Made by a program: the position numbers and the translations under genes. This document shows positions 1 to 7,471 of a stretch of DNA of 30,400 nucleotides, in pieces. The stretch's first letter is position 1, and every line of letters starts with the position of its first letter. The DNA is from an uncultured Burkholderiaceae bacterium (lineage in GTDB: Bacteria; Pseudomonadota; Gammaproteobacteria; Burkholderiales; Burkholderiaceae). Under the pieces are notes generated by a model, which made no database searches, was not told where the DNA came from, and saw only the letters and a list, made by a program, of their open reading frames with translations. The stretch spans positions 1 through 30,400 of the forward strand of contig CALMPB010000010.1 of assembly GCA_937871985.1 (NCBI GenBank). Direction: 5' to 3'.

Positions 1-279
1 GTAGCGCGCCAGCGCGGCCGGCAGGCGGCTTCGGCCGCCGCTGGTGGTGTCGCCGCTGATGCTGGCGTTATGAATGGTTCCGGCGTATTTCGCGGATTTC
101 AATTTGTCGGCCACAATGCCCACCCAGCCCGAACCGCGCTGCAAACCGTATTCCGCCGACAGGCTGTCGCCGATTACCAGAATGTCTTTGTGATTCGTGT
201 TTGCGGCGGCATGCGCGGCGGCGGGCAGCCAGGCGGCGCAGCATAATGCGGCAATAAATGAACGTCGGCGGATACGCAT
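1..279 (-). CDS. tesA: GDSL-family arylesterase / lysophospholipase, TesA type (3' part cut off by window edge)
   Basis: The first 93 codons are present and the frame runs off the left edge of the window. The protein begins with an Arg-rich start and a hydrophobic stretch ending near Ala-His-Ala (residues 1-24), read as a signal peptide for the periplasm. It then shows the SGNH/GDSL block I, GDSLSAEYG at residues 38-45 with the presumed nucleophile Ser39, and block II with its Gly in NASISGDTT at residues 71-79. E. coli TesA is a periplasmic thioesterase, esterase and lysophospholipase of this family. An AGGA-type ribosome site lies about 8 bases before ATG. The divergent neighbour is a YbbA-type ATPase, the same head-to-head arrangement as tesA/ybbA in E. 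coli, which supports the name. The catalytic Asp-His block lies outside the window, so activity cannot be judged. Confidence 0.85.
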   Translation of the reverse strand, partial: MRIRRRSFIAALCCAAWLPAAAHAAANTNHKDILVIGDSLSAEYGLQRGSGWVGIVADKLKSAKYAGTIHNASISGDTTSGGRSRLPAALARY

Positions 280-483
280 GCCTGATTCCTGTTCGATTAA
301 AGTAGAGCTTTCCCGCGGCGCCTATTGTTGCTGGACATCAATGTCGCTGAACCTCGGGTTCCGTCTGAATATTCCGATCGTACCGTATAAGGCAAGGCGA
401 AGCCTCCGATCGCGCCGCGTAAGTAAGGTAAAGTATCCATCGCGCTGCATTATCCCGGAATCACTGTAGGCAAGTCCCTCCGC

Positions 484-1185
484 ATGAACACTACCCACCC
501 GAGCAATACCCATTCGATCGAAGTCAGGAAGCTTTGCCGCCAGGTGACGGACTCTTCCGGCGCGCTGGATATTCTGGACGATGTCAGCTTTACGGTCGAG
601 GAGGGCGAGGCGGTGGCCATCACGGGCAGCTCGGGGTCGGGCAAGTCGACGCTGCTGGGCTTGATGGCGGGTCTGGACGTGCCCACTTCGGGCGAAGTGG
701 TTTTGCTGGGCCAGCCCATGTTTGCGCTGGACGAAGAGGCGCGCGCGGCGTTCCGGGCCCGCCATGTGGGGTTCGTGTTCCAGTCCTTTCAATTGCTGCC
801 CAACCTGACAGCGCTGGAAAATGTCATGCTGCCGCTGGAGCTTGCGGGGCGCGCCGCGCGCGACGAAGCCGGCGCCGCGCTGGAGCGCGTGGGCATGCAG
901 GCGCGCCTGCATCATTACCCGAAAACCTTGTCTGGCGGCGAGCAGCAGCGTGTGTCGCTGGCCCGTGCCTTCGTGATGCAGCCGCGGCTGCTGTTCGTGG
1001 ACGAGCCCACGGGCAGCCTGGACGAGCGCAACGGCGCGCTGGTCATCGACCTGATGTTCTCCCTGCTCGACGAAGGCGATGCCACCTTGGTTCTGGTAAC
1101 GCACGACCCAGCGCTGGCTGCGCGCTGCCAGCGCATCTTGTCCTTGCACGGCGGTCGCCTGATGGAGCCGGAGCCGCAAGCATGA
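484..1185 (+). CDS. ybbA: ABC transporter ATP-binding protein, YbbA/LolD type
   Basis: This 233-residue ATPase carries the full set of ABC motifs: Walker A GSSGSGKST (48-56), Q-loop Gln100 in FVFQSF, signature LSGGEQQR (149-156), Walker B LLFVDEP (169-175) and the switch His207. Segments such as DEEARAAFRARHVGFVFQSF closely resemble E. coli YbbA, and the divergent tesA-type esterase gives the same context. Members of this subfamily power MacB/FtsX-like permeases that act in the inner membrane on lipids, lipoproteins or exported factors. Here the expected large permease (YbbP) does not follow; an EamA-family exporter does, overlapping by 4 bases. The partner permease must be elsewhere, lost, or different. 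The ribosome site before ATG is weak. The divergent intergenic stretch at 280-483 shows only low-grade promoter-like sequence. Confidence 0.88.
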   Translation: MNTTHPSNTHSIEVRKLCRQVTDSSGALDILDDVSFTVEEGEAVAITGSSGSGKSTLLGLMAGLDVPTSGEVVLLGQPMFALDEEARAAFRARHVGFVFQSFQLLPNLTALENVMLPLELAGRAARDEAGAALERVGMQARLHHYPKTLSGGEQQRVSLARAFVMQPRLLFVDEPTGSLDERNGALVIDLMFSLLDEGDATLVLVTHDPALAARCQRILSLHGGRLMEPEPQA

Positions 1186-2066
1186 TGGTGTTGTTGCTGA
1201 CCGGGCTGTTCGTCTTTACGTGGTCCAGCGGTTTCATCGTCGCCAAGGCGATCGTTCCGTACGCCGACCCCACGTTGTTCCTGTTCGTGCGCGTCTGTAT
1301 TTCGGCCGTCATCTTCGGTGTGGTGGCGTTGCGCGCCGATGTGCGCTGGCCGGCATGGCGCGACGTGCCCAAGCATTTGCTGGCGGGGATGCTGCTGCAG
1401 GGGCTTTACCTTTCGGGCACGTACTGGGCGGTGGCCGACGGCCTGCCGCCGGCGGTGATGGCGCTGCTGGGCTCCTTGCAGCCCTTGCTCACCGCCGTAT
1501 TGGCCATTCCCATCCTCAAGGAAATCCCCACCCGGCGCATCTGGTTCGGCCTGGCGCTGGGCGTCGTGGGCGTGTTCTGCGTGATCCAGCCCGCGCTCGG
1601 CGCTGTGGGCGGTGCATCCTTCACGGTCGGCGCAATCATGACAGGATTGCTGGCCGTGCTGTCCATCACGTTCGGCACCATATTGCAAAAAACCTCCATT
1701 GCGGCCGTCGACATCCGCGTGTCGTCGGTGCTGCAGAACATAGGCACCATGCTGTTCACCGGCCTGTTCGTGTGGATACGCGGCGAGCACCGCTGGATAT
1801 GGTCGCCGCAATTGTGGGCGTCGCTATTGTGGGCGTCGGTGGTGCTGACCTGCATAGGCACGATGCTGCTTTTGTGGATCATTCGCCGCGGGCAGGTCGC
1901 CACGGCGTCTTCGCTGATGTTCCTGGCCCCGCCGCTGGCCGCGGTCGAGGCCTATGTGCTGTTTGGAGACAAACTGGGGCTGGTGCAACTGGGGGGCTTC
2001 GTCCTGGCTCTTGTCGGCGTGGCCGCCTGCAATATGCGCCGTCCTCTCAAACCTTCGGTCGACTAG
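1182..2066 (+). CDS. EamA/DMT-family inner-membrane transporter
   Basis: The 294-residue protein is almost entirely hydrophobic, with about ten predicted membrane segments in two halves, the layout of the drug/metabolite transporter (EamA) family. It opens with a first helix containing LFVFTWSSGFIVAKAIV, a typical EamA N-terminus, and ends with a short basic tail. Family members export amino acids, metabolites or drugs; nothing in the sequence fixes the substrate. ATG at 1182 overlaps the ybbA stop in ATGA, so translation is probably coupled, and a second ATG directly follows. The frame stays open far upstream through ybbA, but that part reads as a GC-rich shadow, so I start at the overlap. 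The next gene lies 74 bases on with its own ribosome site. Confidence 0.86.
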   Translation: MMVLLLTGLFVFTWSSGFIVAKAIVPYADPTLFLFVRVCISAVIFGVVALRADVRWPAWRDVPKHLLAGMLLQGLYLSGTYWAVADGLPPAVMALLGSLQPLLTAVLAIPILKEIPTRRIWFGLALGVVGVFCVIQPALGAVGGASFTVGAIMTGLLAVLSITFGTILQKTSIAAVDIRVSSVLQNIGTMLFTGLFVWIRGEHRWIWSPQLWASLLWASVVLTCIGTMLLLWIIRRGQVATASSLMFLAPPLAAVEAYVLFGDKLGLVQLGGFVLALVGVAACNMRRPLKPSVD

Positions 2067-2140
2067 AGGTTGGGTGAGATGTGTGGTTTGCCGGACCCAC
2101 CGTTGCGGCGGGCCGATGGCGATGGATACAAGGAATTTCT

Positions 2141-2977
2141 ATGTTTCGCATGATTATGCTGTGTTGCGGGTTATGGTTTGCCGGCTTGGCCCATGCTCAG
2201 GGCTATATAGGCCGGATGCTGAATCATCCTGTGCCCGGCGGCATCGCCGTCGTGGCGCTGGGGCAGGGCCAGGCGCCCGGCGCCACCTACGAAAAGCGGC
2301 CCGTCCTGGTGGTGCGCGATACCGACCAGCAATGGGTGGCGGTCGTTGGGCTGGGCCTGAAGACGCCTTCCGGTGAACAAAGCCTGGAGGTGAGCGACGG
2401 CAAGACGCGCCGCCGCGTGCCGTTCCAGGTGGGGACGAAGCACTACAAAGAGCAGCACATCACGCTCAAGAACAAAAAGCAGGTCAATCCCGACCCTGCG
2501 CAGCTTGCCCGTTTCGAGCGCGAGTACGCGGCCCAGATTCACGCCTATGAACGATTCCGCGCCGTGACGCCCAGCAATGTGCTGCTGGACAGGCCGGTCA
2601 GCGGCGGGCGTCTTTCCAGCCCCTTCGGCTTGCGGCGGTTTTTCAATGGCGAAGAGCGCAACCCGCATTCGGGCCTGGACTTTGCCGTGCCGGCGGGAAC
2701 AAAGGTCAAGGCGCCGGCCGACGGCGTGGTGACGATCGTCGACGACTATTTTTTCAATGGCAAGACGGTGTTCATCGACCATGGGCAGGGTTTGGTGACC
2801 ATGTATTGCCATCTGTCCGCTTCCGACGTGGTGGTCGGACAAGCGGTGAAGCGCGGCCAGGTCATCGCCCGGGTGGGCTCGACCGGAAGGGCGACGGGGC
2901 CGCACTTGCACTGGAACGTCAGCCTTAACGGCCAGAGGGTGGATCCGGCCATATTCATCGGGGCTTTCCAGCCCTGA
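2141..2977 (+). CDS. Secreted M23-family metallopeptidase (LytM-type peptidoglycan hydrolase)
   Basis: A signal peptide ends near AHAQ (residues 17-20), followed by an N-terminal beta-rich domain (about 30-110), a short basic linker and a C-terminal LytM domain (about 150-275). The domain keeps the zinc ligands His176 and Asp180 (in NPHSGLD) and His257 (second His of PHLHW), plus the catalytic His224 in MYCHLS, so it looks enzymatically competent. Such enzymes cut peptide cross-links of peptidoglycan in the periplasm. ATG at 2141 is preferred because AAGGA sits 6 bases upstream and the signal peptide starts there; an in-frame upstream start at 2081 would bury the signal sequence. It converges on spoT. 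The exact cell-wall bond and role are not predictable. Confidence 0.88.
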   Translation: MFRMIMLCCGLWFAGLAHAQGYIGRMLNHPVPGGIAVVALGQGQAPGATYEKRPVLVVRDTDQQWVAVVGLGLKTPSGEQSLEVSDGKTRRRVPFQVGTKHYKEQHITLKNKKQVNPDPAQLARFEREYAAQIHAYERFRAVTPSNVLLDRPVSGGRLSSPFGLRRFFNGEERNPHSGLDFAVPAGTKVKAPADGVVTIVDDYFFNGKTVFIDHGQGLVTMYCHLSASDVVVGQAVKRGQVIARVGSTGRATGPHLHWNVSLNGQRVDPAIFIGAFQP

Positions 2978-3029
2978 CGGGCGGCTTCGCGATCCGGCGC
3001 CCCGGCGGATGGGATGAAAACAGCAGCGC

Positions 3030-3050
3030 GAGGCGCCGTTTGGCGGCCTC
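3030..3050. terminator. Hairpin between convergent M23 peptidase and spoT
   Basis: The arms GAGGC-GCC and GGC-G-GCCTC form an 8-pair stem with one bulged G and a GTTT loop. It sits in the 80-base gap between two convergent genes. Neither side has a strong T run (TGTTTT occurs about 14 bases beyond on the minus strand), so a bidirectional terminator role is plausible but weakly supported. Confidence 0.4.
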
Positions 3051-3057
3051 TTGCACG

Positions 3058-5328
3058 TTAACCTTTGAGCCGGACGATTTTTTGCACTTGGGGCACGTGG
3101 CGTATGGCGCGTATGACCTGAGCCAGGTGCTTGCGGCTGTCGACCTGGACGGTAAGGTGCAGCACGCCGGTGGCCGTGGCCTCGTCCTGCATGGTCAGGT
3201 GGATGATGTTGGAGTCGGCGTCGGTGATCTCGGCGGCCAGGCGGCCCAGCACGCCGCGCTCGTTGATGACGGTGACGTCCAGGCGGGTGGAGAGGTGGCG
3301 CGCGGTATTGGTGTCCCAGGCCACGGGTATCCAGCGTTCGGGCTCGCGGGCGCGCTGGCGCTGCGCCACCGCGCATTCTTCCATGTGCACGACCAGGCCG
3401 TGGCCCAGCCGGATGCCGCCGATGATGGCGTCTCCGGGCAGCGGGCCGCAGCAGGGCGCAAGCTGCACCGCCTGGCCCTCGTTGCCGTGGATGAGAATGG
3501 GCGTGGCGGCTGTGGAGGTGATTTCGTCGACGGCGGCGGCCGTGGTGGCCAGCATGGCGTTTTCCGGGGCGAAGCGCCGCGCCACGACCGCGGCCAGGCG
3601 CTTGCCCAGCCCGATGTCGGCCAGGATTTCCTCGCGCGAACTGGCGCCCGAGCCCTTGGCCAGTTTTTCCCATTCGGGGTCGTCGTCGGCCGGGTGGGGC
3701 AGCTTCAGCTCGTTGAACGCCTGATTGAGCAGACGCTGCCCGAAGGCCACGGATTCTTCATATTTGACGGTGCGCAGGTAATGGCGGATTTCCGAACGGG
3801 CCCGCCCGGTGCGCACGTAATTGAGCCATTGCGCGCTGGGTCGCGATGCGGGCGAAGTAATGATCTCGACGGAGTCGCCGCTGCGCAGCTCGGTGCGCAA
3901 TGGCGAGAATTCGCCGTTGATTTTCGAGGCGATGGCCTGATTGCCGATGTCGGTGTGGATGGTGTAGGCGAAGTCCACCGGCGTGGCGCCCCGCGGCAGC
4001 GAAATGATTTTCCCCTGGGGGGTGAAGACGTAGACGGCGTCGGGAAAGAGGTCGACCTTGACGTGCTCGAGGAACTCGCCCGAATCGCCGGTCTGGCTCT
4101 GGATGTCGAGCAGGGACTGCAGCCACTGGTGGGTGCGCTTTTGCAGGTTGTTGAGCGTGACGTCGTCTTCTTTGTACAGCCAGTGCGATGCCACGCCTTC
4201 CTCAGCCACATGATCCATTTCGCGCGTGCGGAACTGGAACTCCACCGGCGTGCCGTAAGGCCCCACCAGGGTGGTGTGCAGGGATTGGTAGCCGTTGAGC
4301 TTGGGAATGGCGATGTAGTCTTTGAACTTGCCCGGAACGGGCCGATACATTTGATGCAGGGTGCCCAGCGCCAGGTAGCATTCGGGCAAGGTATGCACGA
4401 TGACGCGAAAGCCATAGATGTCGAGCACGTCGGAGAACGACTTTTTTTGCTCGGTCATCTTGGTGTAGATGCTGTACAGCGATTTTTCGCGCCCGTTGAC
4501 TTCGGCCTCGATGCCTGCCGCGGGCAAGGCGATTTTCACGGCTTCGGTGATTTTCCCCAGGACTTCGCGGCGGTTGCCGCGCGCGGCCATGAGGGCTTTG
4601 TGCAGCACCCGGTAGCGGTTGGGGTAAATGGCCTGAAAGCACAGATCCTGAAGCTCGCGGAACAGGGCGTTGAGGCCCAGACGGTGCGCGATGGGCGAGT
4701 AGATGTCCAGGGTTTCGCGCGCGACGCGCCGGCGTTTTTCAGGGTTGACCGCATTGAGCGTGCGCATATTGTGCAGGCGGTCGGCCAGCTTGATGAGGAT
4801 GACGCGCACATCGCGCGCCATGGCAAGCAGCATTTTGCGGAAGCTTTCGGCCTGCTGCTCGGCCTTGGTGGCGAATTCCAGGCGGTCCAACTTGGACAGC
4901 CCGTCGACGATTTCGGCAACGTCGGCGCTGAATTTTTCCGCCAGCTCCTGCTTGGGAATGCCCTGGTCTTCGATGACGTCGTGCAGCAGCGCGGCCATGA
5001 GCGAATCGGCGTCGAGCTTCCAGCCGGCGCAGATTTCGGTAACGGCTATAGGATGGGAGATATAGGGTTCGCCGCTGGCCCGGAACTGGCCCAGATGGGC
5101 CTGGTCGGCGAAACGGTAGGCTTCCTTGACACGCTCGACGTCTTTGGCGTCGAGATACTGGCTGATGATTTTGGTCAGCGGCGCCAGCGATGCGATGGTG
5201 TTCGGGGGCGTGTCGGCGGCGGGCGAGAGCGGCGCCGGGCGTTTTGTCTGGCGCCTGCGCAGGCGGGGCCCTTTTTTGAGTACGGCCAGCAGTCCTGACG
5301 ATGCACCGCGTAGACTGGAAAACGCCAT
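3058..5328 (-). CDS. spoT: Bifunctional (p)ppGpp synthetase/hydrolase, RelA/SpoT family
   Basis: The 756-residue protein has the full long-RSH layout. An HD hydrolase domain (about 70-200) retains SHPIAV (91-96) and the HDVIED metal site (116-121), so hydrolysis should be active, unlike RelA. The synthetase domain (about 270-385) shows SLYSIYTKM, DIYGFRVIV (303-311) and IPKLNGYQSLHT (342-352). A TGS domain (about 432-491), a Cys-Cys zinc-finger-like segment (PCCGPLPGD, 625-633) and a C-terminal ACT domain (about 683-756) follow. It makes and degrades the stringent-response alarmone in the cytoplasm. The start is set at 5328 because residues from there match the family N-terminus and only 14 bases separate it from the rpoZ stop; the frame continues open upstream through rpoZ without meaning. 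The order gmk-rpoZ-spoT is the classic proteobacterial operon. Confidence 0.95.
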   Translation of the reverse strand: MAFSSLRGASSGLLAVLKKGPRLRRRQTKRPAPLSPAADTPPNTIASLAPLTKIISQYLDAKDVERVKEAYRFADQAHLGQFRASGEPYISHPIAVTEICAGWKLDADSLMAALLHDVIEDQGIPKQELAEKFSADVAEIVDGLSKLDRLEFATKAEQQAESFRKMLLAMARDVRVILIKLADRLHNMRTLNAVNPEKRRRVARETLDIYSPIAHRLGLNALFRELQDLCFQAIYPNRYRVLHKALMAARGNRREVLGKITEAVKIALPAAGIEAEVNGREKSLYSIYTKMTEQKKSFSDVLDIYGFRVIVHTLPECYLALGTLHQMYRPVPGKFKDYIAIPKLNGYQSLHTTLVGPYGTPVEFQFRTREMDHVAEEGVASHWLYKEDDVTLNNLQKRTHQWLQSLLDIQSQTGDSGEFLEHVKVDLFPDAVYVFTPQGKIISLPRGATPVDFAYTIHTDIGNQAIASKINGEFSPLRTELRSGDSVEIITSPASRPSAQWLNYVRTGRARSEIRHYLRTVKYEESVAFGQRLLNQAFNELKLPHPADDDPEWEKLAKGSGASSREEILADIGLGKRLAAVVARRFAPENAMLATTAAAVDEITSTAATPILIHGNEGQAVQLAPCCGPLPGDAIIGGIRLGHGLVVHMEECAVAQRQRAREPERWIPVAWDTNTARHLSTRLDVTVINERGVLGRLAAEITDADSNIIHLTMQDEATATGVLHLTVQVDSRKHLAQVIRAIRHVPQVQKIVRLKG

Positions 5329-5342
5329 AGGGCCGCCGCTGA

Positions 5343-5546
5343 TCAGGAGGGGACTTTGCGCAGCATTTCCAGGCCGGTAACGCCTTCCGCGATTTCGCGC
5401 AGGGCCGTGACGGTAGGTTTGTCGTCGCTGGCGATGCGGGCTTCGTGGCCTTGGGCCAGCTCGCGCGCGCGATAGGTGGCTGCCAGAGTCAGGTTGAAAC
5501 GATTGGGGATTTTTTCGAGGCAATCTTCGACGGTGATGCGGGCCAT
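5343..5546 (-). CDS. rpoZ: DNA-directed RNA polymerase omega subunit
   Basis: The 67-residue product starts [19 protein letters not shown] and continues with [12 protein letters not shown], the conserved omega signature, ending in a short variable tail. Omega assists assembly and stability of the beta' subunit and, in E. coli, forms part of one ppGpp-binding site. The ATG at 5546 has AGGA about 9 bases upstream and matches the family start; an in-frame upstream extension of 16 residues (to 5594) would run into the end of gmk and is rejected. It lies 40 bases after gmk and 14 bases before spoT, so cotranscription is expected. The protein is somewhat shorter than E. coli RpoZ (91 residues), as is usual for betaproteobacteria. 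Confidence 0.95.
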   Translation of the reverse strand: MARITVEDCLEKIPNRFNLTLAATYRARELAQGHEARIASDDKPTVTALREIAEGVTGLEMLRKVPS

Positions 5547-5586
5547 ACGGGTGTGTCCTGTGTGCGAAAAAGAAAACGAAGGGGCG

Positions 5587-6225
5587 TCAGGCAATGGTTT
5601 TGCTGATGCCCAGATTGGAAAAAAGCTCGGCGTTGCGGGCCGCCTGGGTGGCGTAGCGCAGCCGTGTGGCGGCCACGATTTGCCGAAGCTGCGTTAGCGC
5701 GACGCTAAATTCTTGATTAATAATAACATATTGGCACTCCGACGCGTGCGACATTTCGCCCCCGGCGGCCAGCAAACGCTTGGAAATGACCTGCGGCTCG
5801 TCCTGGCCGCGTTTTTTGAGCCTGGTTTCAAGGGCTTCGATGGAAGGCGGCAGAATGAAAATGCCCACGGCTTCGGGAAAATGGTGCTTGATCTGGCGCG
5901 CGCCCTGCCAGTCGATTTCGAGCAGTACGTCGCGCCCATCGGCGATGGCATTCTCGATGTACGCGCGCGGCGTGCCGTAGAAATTGCCGTGCACTTCGGC
6001 CCACTCGAGCAGGGCGTTGTTGTCGCGCATGGCCAGGAATTCGTCCTTGCCGATGAAACGGTAATGCTTGGCATCCTGTTCGCCGGGCCTGGGCTGGCGG
6101 GTGGTGCACGAAATGGAAAGCAGGACATCGGGGTCTTCGGAGAGCAGCGCGTTGACCAAGCTAGACTTGCCGGCCCCGCTGGGGGCGACCACCATGAAAA
6201 TATTGCCAGAACCCGACATTGTCAT
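5587..6225 (-). CDS. gmk: Guanylate kinase
   Basis: The 212-residue protein has the P-loop APSGAGKSS (14-22), the GMP-binding segment with [11 protein letters not shown], the [10 protein letters not shown] stretch, [13 protein letters not shown] and the [12 protein letters not shown] segment, all diagnostic for guanylate kinase. It phosphorylates GMP to GDP with ATP, supplying GTP and the precursors of ppGpp made by the downstream spoT. Two starts are possible: ATG at 6225 (MTMSG) or at 6219 (MSGSG); neither has a strong ribosome site, and I give the longer. A readable promoter with a 10-base inverted repeat lies directly upstream, so the gmk-rpoZ-spoT unit probably has its own promoter in addition to any read-through from the methyltransferase pair. 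Confidence 0.95.
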   Translation of the reverse strand: MTMSGSGNIFMVVAPSGAGKSSLVNALLSEDPDVLLSISCTTRQPRPGEQDAKHYRFIGKDEFLAMRDNNALLEWAEVHGNFYGTPRAYIENAIADGRDVLLEIDWQGARQIKHHFPEAVGIFILPPSIEALETRLKKRGQDEPQVISKRLLAAGGEMSHASECQYVIINQEFSVALTQLRQIVAATRLRYATQAARNAELFSNLGISKTIA

Positions 6226-6280
6226 TCAACCGTAACACGCGAAGACTGAAAGAATAGCAAATCCTCAACGGTTGAATCAA
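6224..6280 (-). promoter_or_regulatory. Predicted gmk operon promoter with 10-bp inverted repeat
   Basis: On the minus strand, TTGATT (6275-6280 on plus coordinates) is 18 bases from TATTCT (6251-6256), a fair sigma-70 match that would start transcription about 20 bases before gmk. Perfect inverted arms ATTCAACCGT (6224-6233) and ACGGTTGAAT (6268-6277) flank it: one overlaps the -35 box, the other the gmk start codon. An operator or an RNA/DNA structure is possible; the bound protein is unknown. Confidence 0.45.
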
Positions 6281-6292
6281 ATAAACGATGCC

Positions 6293-6604
6293 TTACTCCG
6301 AGTCCAGTTCCTGGATGGCCGCGTCGTAGGCAGCCTCGTTGGCGCACAGGAAGACGGCGGCATCGCCCGGGTTCATGTTGAAGGCCAGTTCTTCGACCTG
6401 GCTGGCGGCCTCGGATTCATCGGCGATGGCCGTGACGTGCAGGTCGCCGCCGGCGTCGAATTGTTCGCCCGGCACGAAGTCGGCAACCAGTTCGACGTCG
6501 GGGACGCTGACGACGACATAGGCGGTGAAGCGCAATTCCTCCAGGGCGACGTCCAGGACGACGCCGTTGGCGGCTGGGGCGAGGGTTCGGCTGTGGGAGA
6601 TCAT
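6293..6604 (-). CDS. Hypothetical acidic 103-residue protein coupled to a methyltransferase
   Basis: I do not recognise the family. The product has 103 residues, no lysine, two arginines and about twenty Asp/Glu, giving a strongly acidic protein. It lacks a signal peptide or membrane helix. The pattern from residue 13 to 62 alternates hydrophobic and polar residues (VVLDVALEELRFTAYVVVS), suggesting beta strands, followed by a probable helical end (EAAYDAAIQEL). Its ATG at 6604 overlaps the stop of the methyltransferase in ATGA, so it is likely translated from the same message and may act with that enzyme. Sixty-seven bases and a promoter separate it from gmk. The frame stays open upstream inside the methyltransferase gene, but coding there is better explained by the methyltransferase. 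Confidence 0.7.
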   Translation of the reverse strand: MISHSRTLAPAANGVVLDVALEELRFTAYVVVSVPDVELVADFVPGEQFDAGGDLHVTAIADESEAASQVEELAFNMNPGDAAVFLCANEAAYDAAIQELDSE

Positions 6605-7233
6605 GAGGCGGGGGTGTTCAGGCTGGAGCCCTTGAATGAAAAGGTGCTGATGTTGGCGGGAGGCAGGTTGGCCCAGACGATTTTCGAGTGAGTGCGCTGC
6701 GCGTCGAGATGCTCGCGCCATTTGGGTTCGCGCAGGTGATAGCTGAATTGTACGGCCACGCCATGGGGCGGCAGCAAGGTTTGCCATTGCTGCAAAATGA
6801 CGCGGGTAACCGTAGGTGGCAAAGAGCATAGCGGCAGGCTGGATACGATGGCCTTGATCTTGCGTTCGGGGGGCACCAGCTGGCATAGGTCGGCCGCGTT
6901 GCCGTGCACGATGTTCAGGCCCTGGAAACGCTGCCTCAGGCGCTGCACGAATACCGGCGAAAATTCGATCACGAGCAGATCCTGGACGGGGATGCCCCGT
7001 TTCAGCAGGGCCTGGGTGACGACACCGGTGCCCGCGCCCAGCTCGACGACCAGGCCGTCGCCTTCCACCGGCACTTGCCGGGCCATGCTCGAAGCCAGAA
7101 AACGCGAACTGGGACAGATTGCCCCGACGGAGCCGGGCCGGTTGATGAGTTCTTGAAGAAAGACGCCGGGGGCGAGATTGCGAATGTATTCCTTCATGCG
7201 CTGCGCACGTTCGAAGCGAAGAACTCGATGCAT
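6601..7233 (-). CDS. Class I SAM-dependent methyltransferase, phospholipid N-methyltransferase-like
   Basis: The 210-residue protein has the SAM-binding motif I VVELGAGTG (62-70), an acidic post-I residue in VIEFSP (88-93) and IVSSLPLCSLP (129-139), in the position of motif IV. The segment PGSVGAICPSSRFLASSMA (33-51) before motif I is typical of PmtA-like phosphatidylethanolamine N-methyltransferases and of related proteins annotated as rRNA adenine dimethylase-like. A lipid-headgroup substrate is therefore the best guess, not proven. ATG at 7233 is favoured over an internal ATG at 7197 because AAGGTG lies 6 bases upstream of the former and nothing comparable precedes the latter. The gene overlaps the small acidic gene by 4 bases and precedes gmk. 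Confidence 0.8.
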   Translation of the reverse strand: MHRVLRFERAQRMKEYIRNLAPGVFLQELINRPGSVGAICPSSRFLASSMARQVPVEGDGLVVELGAGTGVVTQALLKRGIPVQDLLVIEFSPVFVQRLRQRFQGLNIVHGNAADLCQLVPPERKIKAIVSSLPLCSLPPTVTRVILQQWQTLLPPHGVAVQFSYHLREPKWREHLDAQRTHSKIVWANLPPANISTFSFKGSSLNTPAS

Positions 7234-7397
7234 CTATTCACCTTGTGTTGGTTGGGAACGGCCCGGCCGCATCCGGTGGCCTGTCCCGCGGAAGGACGAA
7301 ATGCGTGCAAGCCGCAGCCACTTCGACGATCCTGTTTTGCCGAACATTACCAGTTGGCAGGCACACGCGTGATGACGAATTGTAACGAAAACGGCCA

Positions 7398-7437
7398 AAA
7401 GCCGAACCGGCCGCGCAGGGGCGGCCGGTTCGGCTTT
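7398..7437 (-). terminator. Strong hairpin terminator after the monooxygenase gene
   Basis: A perfect 17-pair stem (AAAGCCGAACCGGCCGC against its complement) with a 6-base loop GCAGGG lies about 35 bases beyond the stop of the monooxygenase gene. On the minus strand the stem is followed by CTTTTGGCCGTTTT, T-rich enough for intrinsic termination. The surrounding gap 7234-7471 holds no convincing gene. Confidence 0.8.
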
Positions 7438-7471
7438 CACATTTCCACACGGGCGTTTGCCGCCGGGCGGA

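Noticed and set aside
373..412. Direct repeat of TCCGATCG between tesA and ybbA
   Set aside because: Only 8 bases, GC-rich and not linked to a convincing promoter; likely chance.
3040..5298. A 752-codon open frame antisense to spoT
   Set aside because: It lacks recognisable domains, follows the mirror codon pattern of a strongly conserved gene, and such long antisense frames are common in GC-rich DNA.
5547..5594. A 16-residue N-terminal extension of rpoZ
   Set aside because: It would overlap the end of gmk, lacks a ribosome site, and the conserved omega N-terminus starts at MARITVEDC.
7234..7440. Possible small genes of about 65-70 codons in the gap before the terminator
   Set aside because: No ribosome site, no conserved features, and low-complexity Ala/Pro/Arg composition; the gap is better read as terminator plus promoter DNA.
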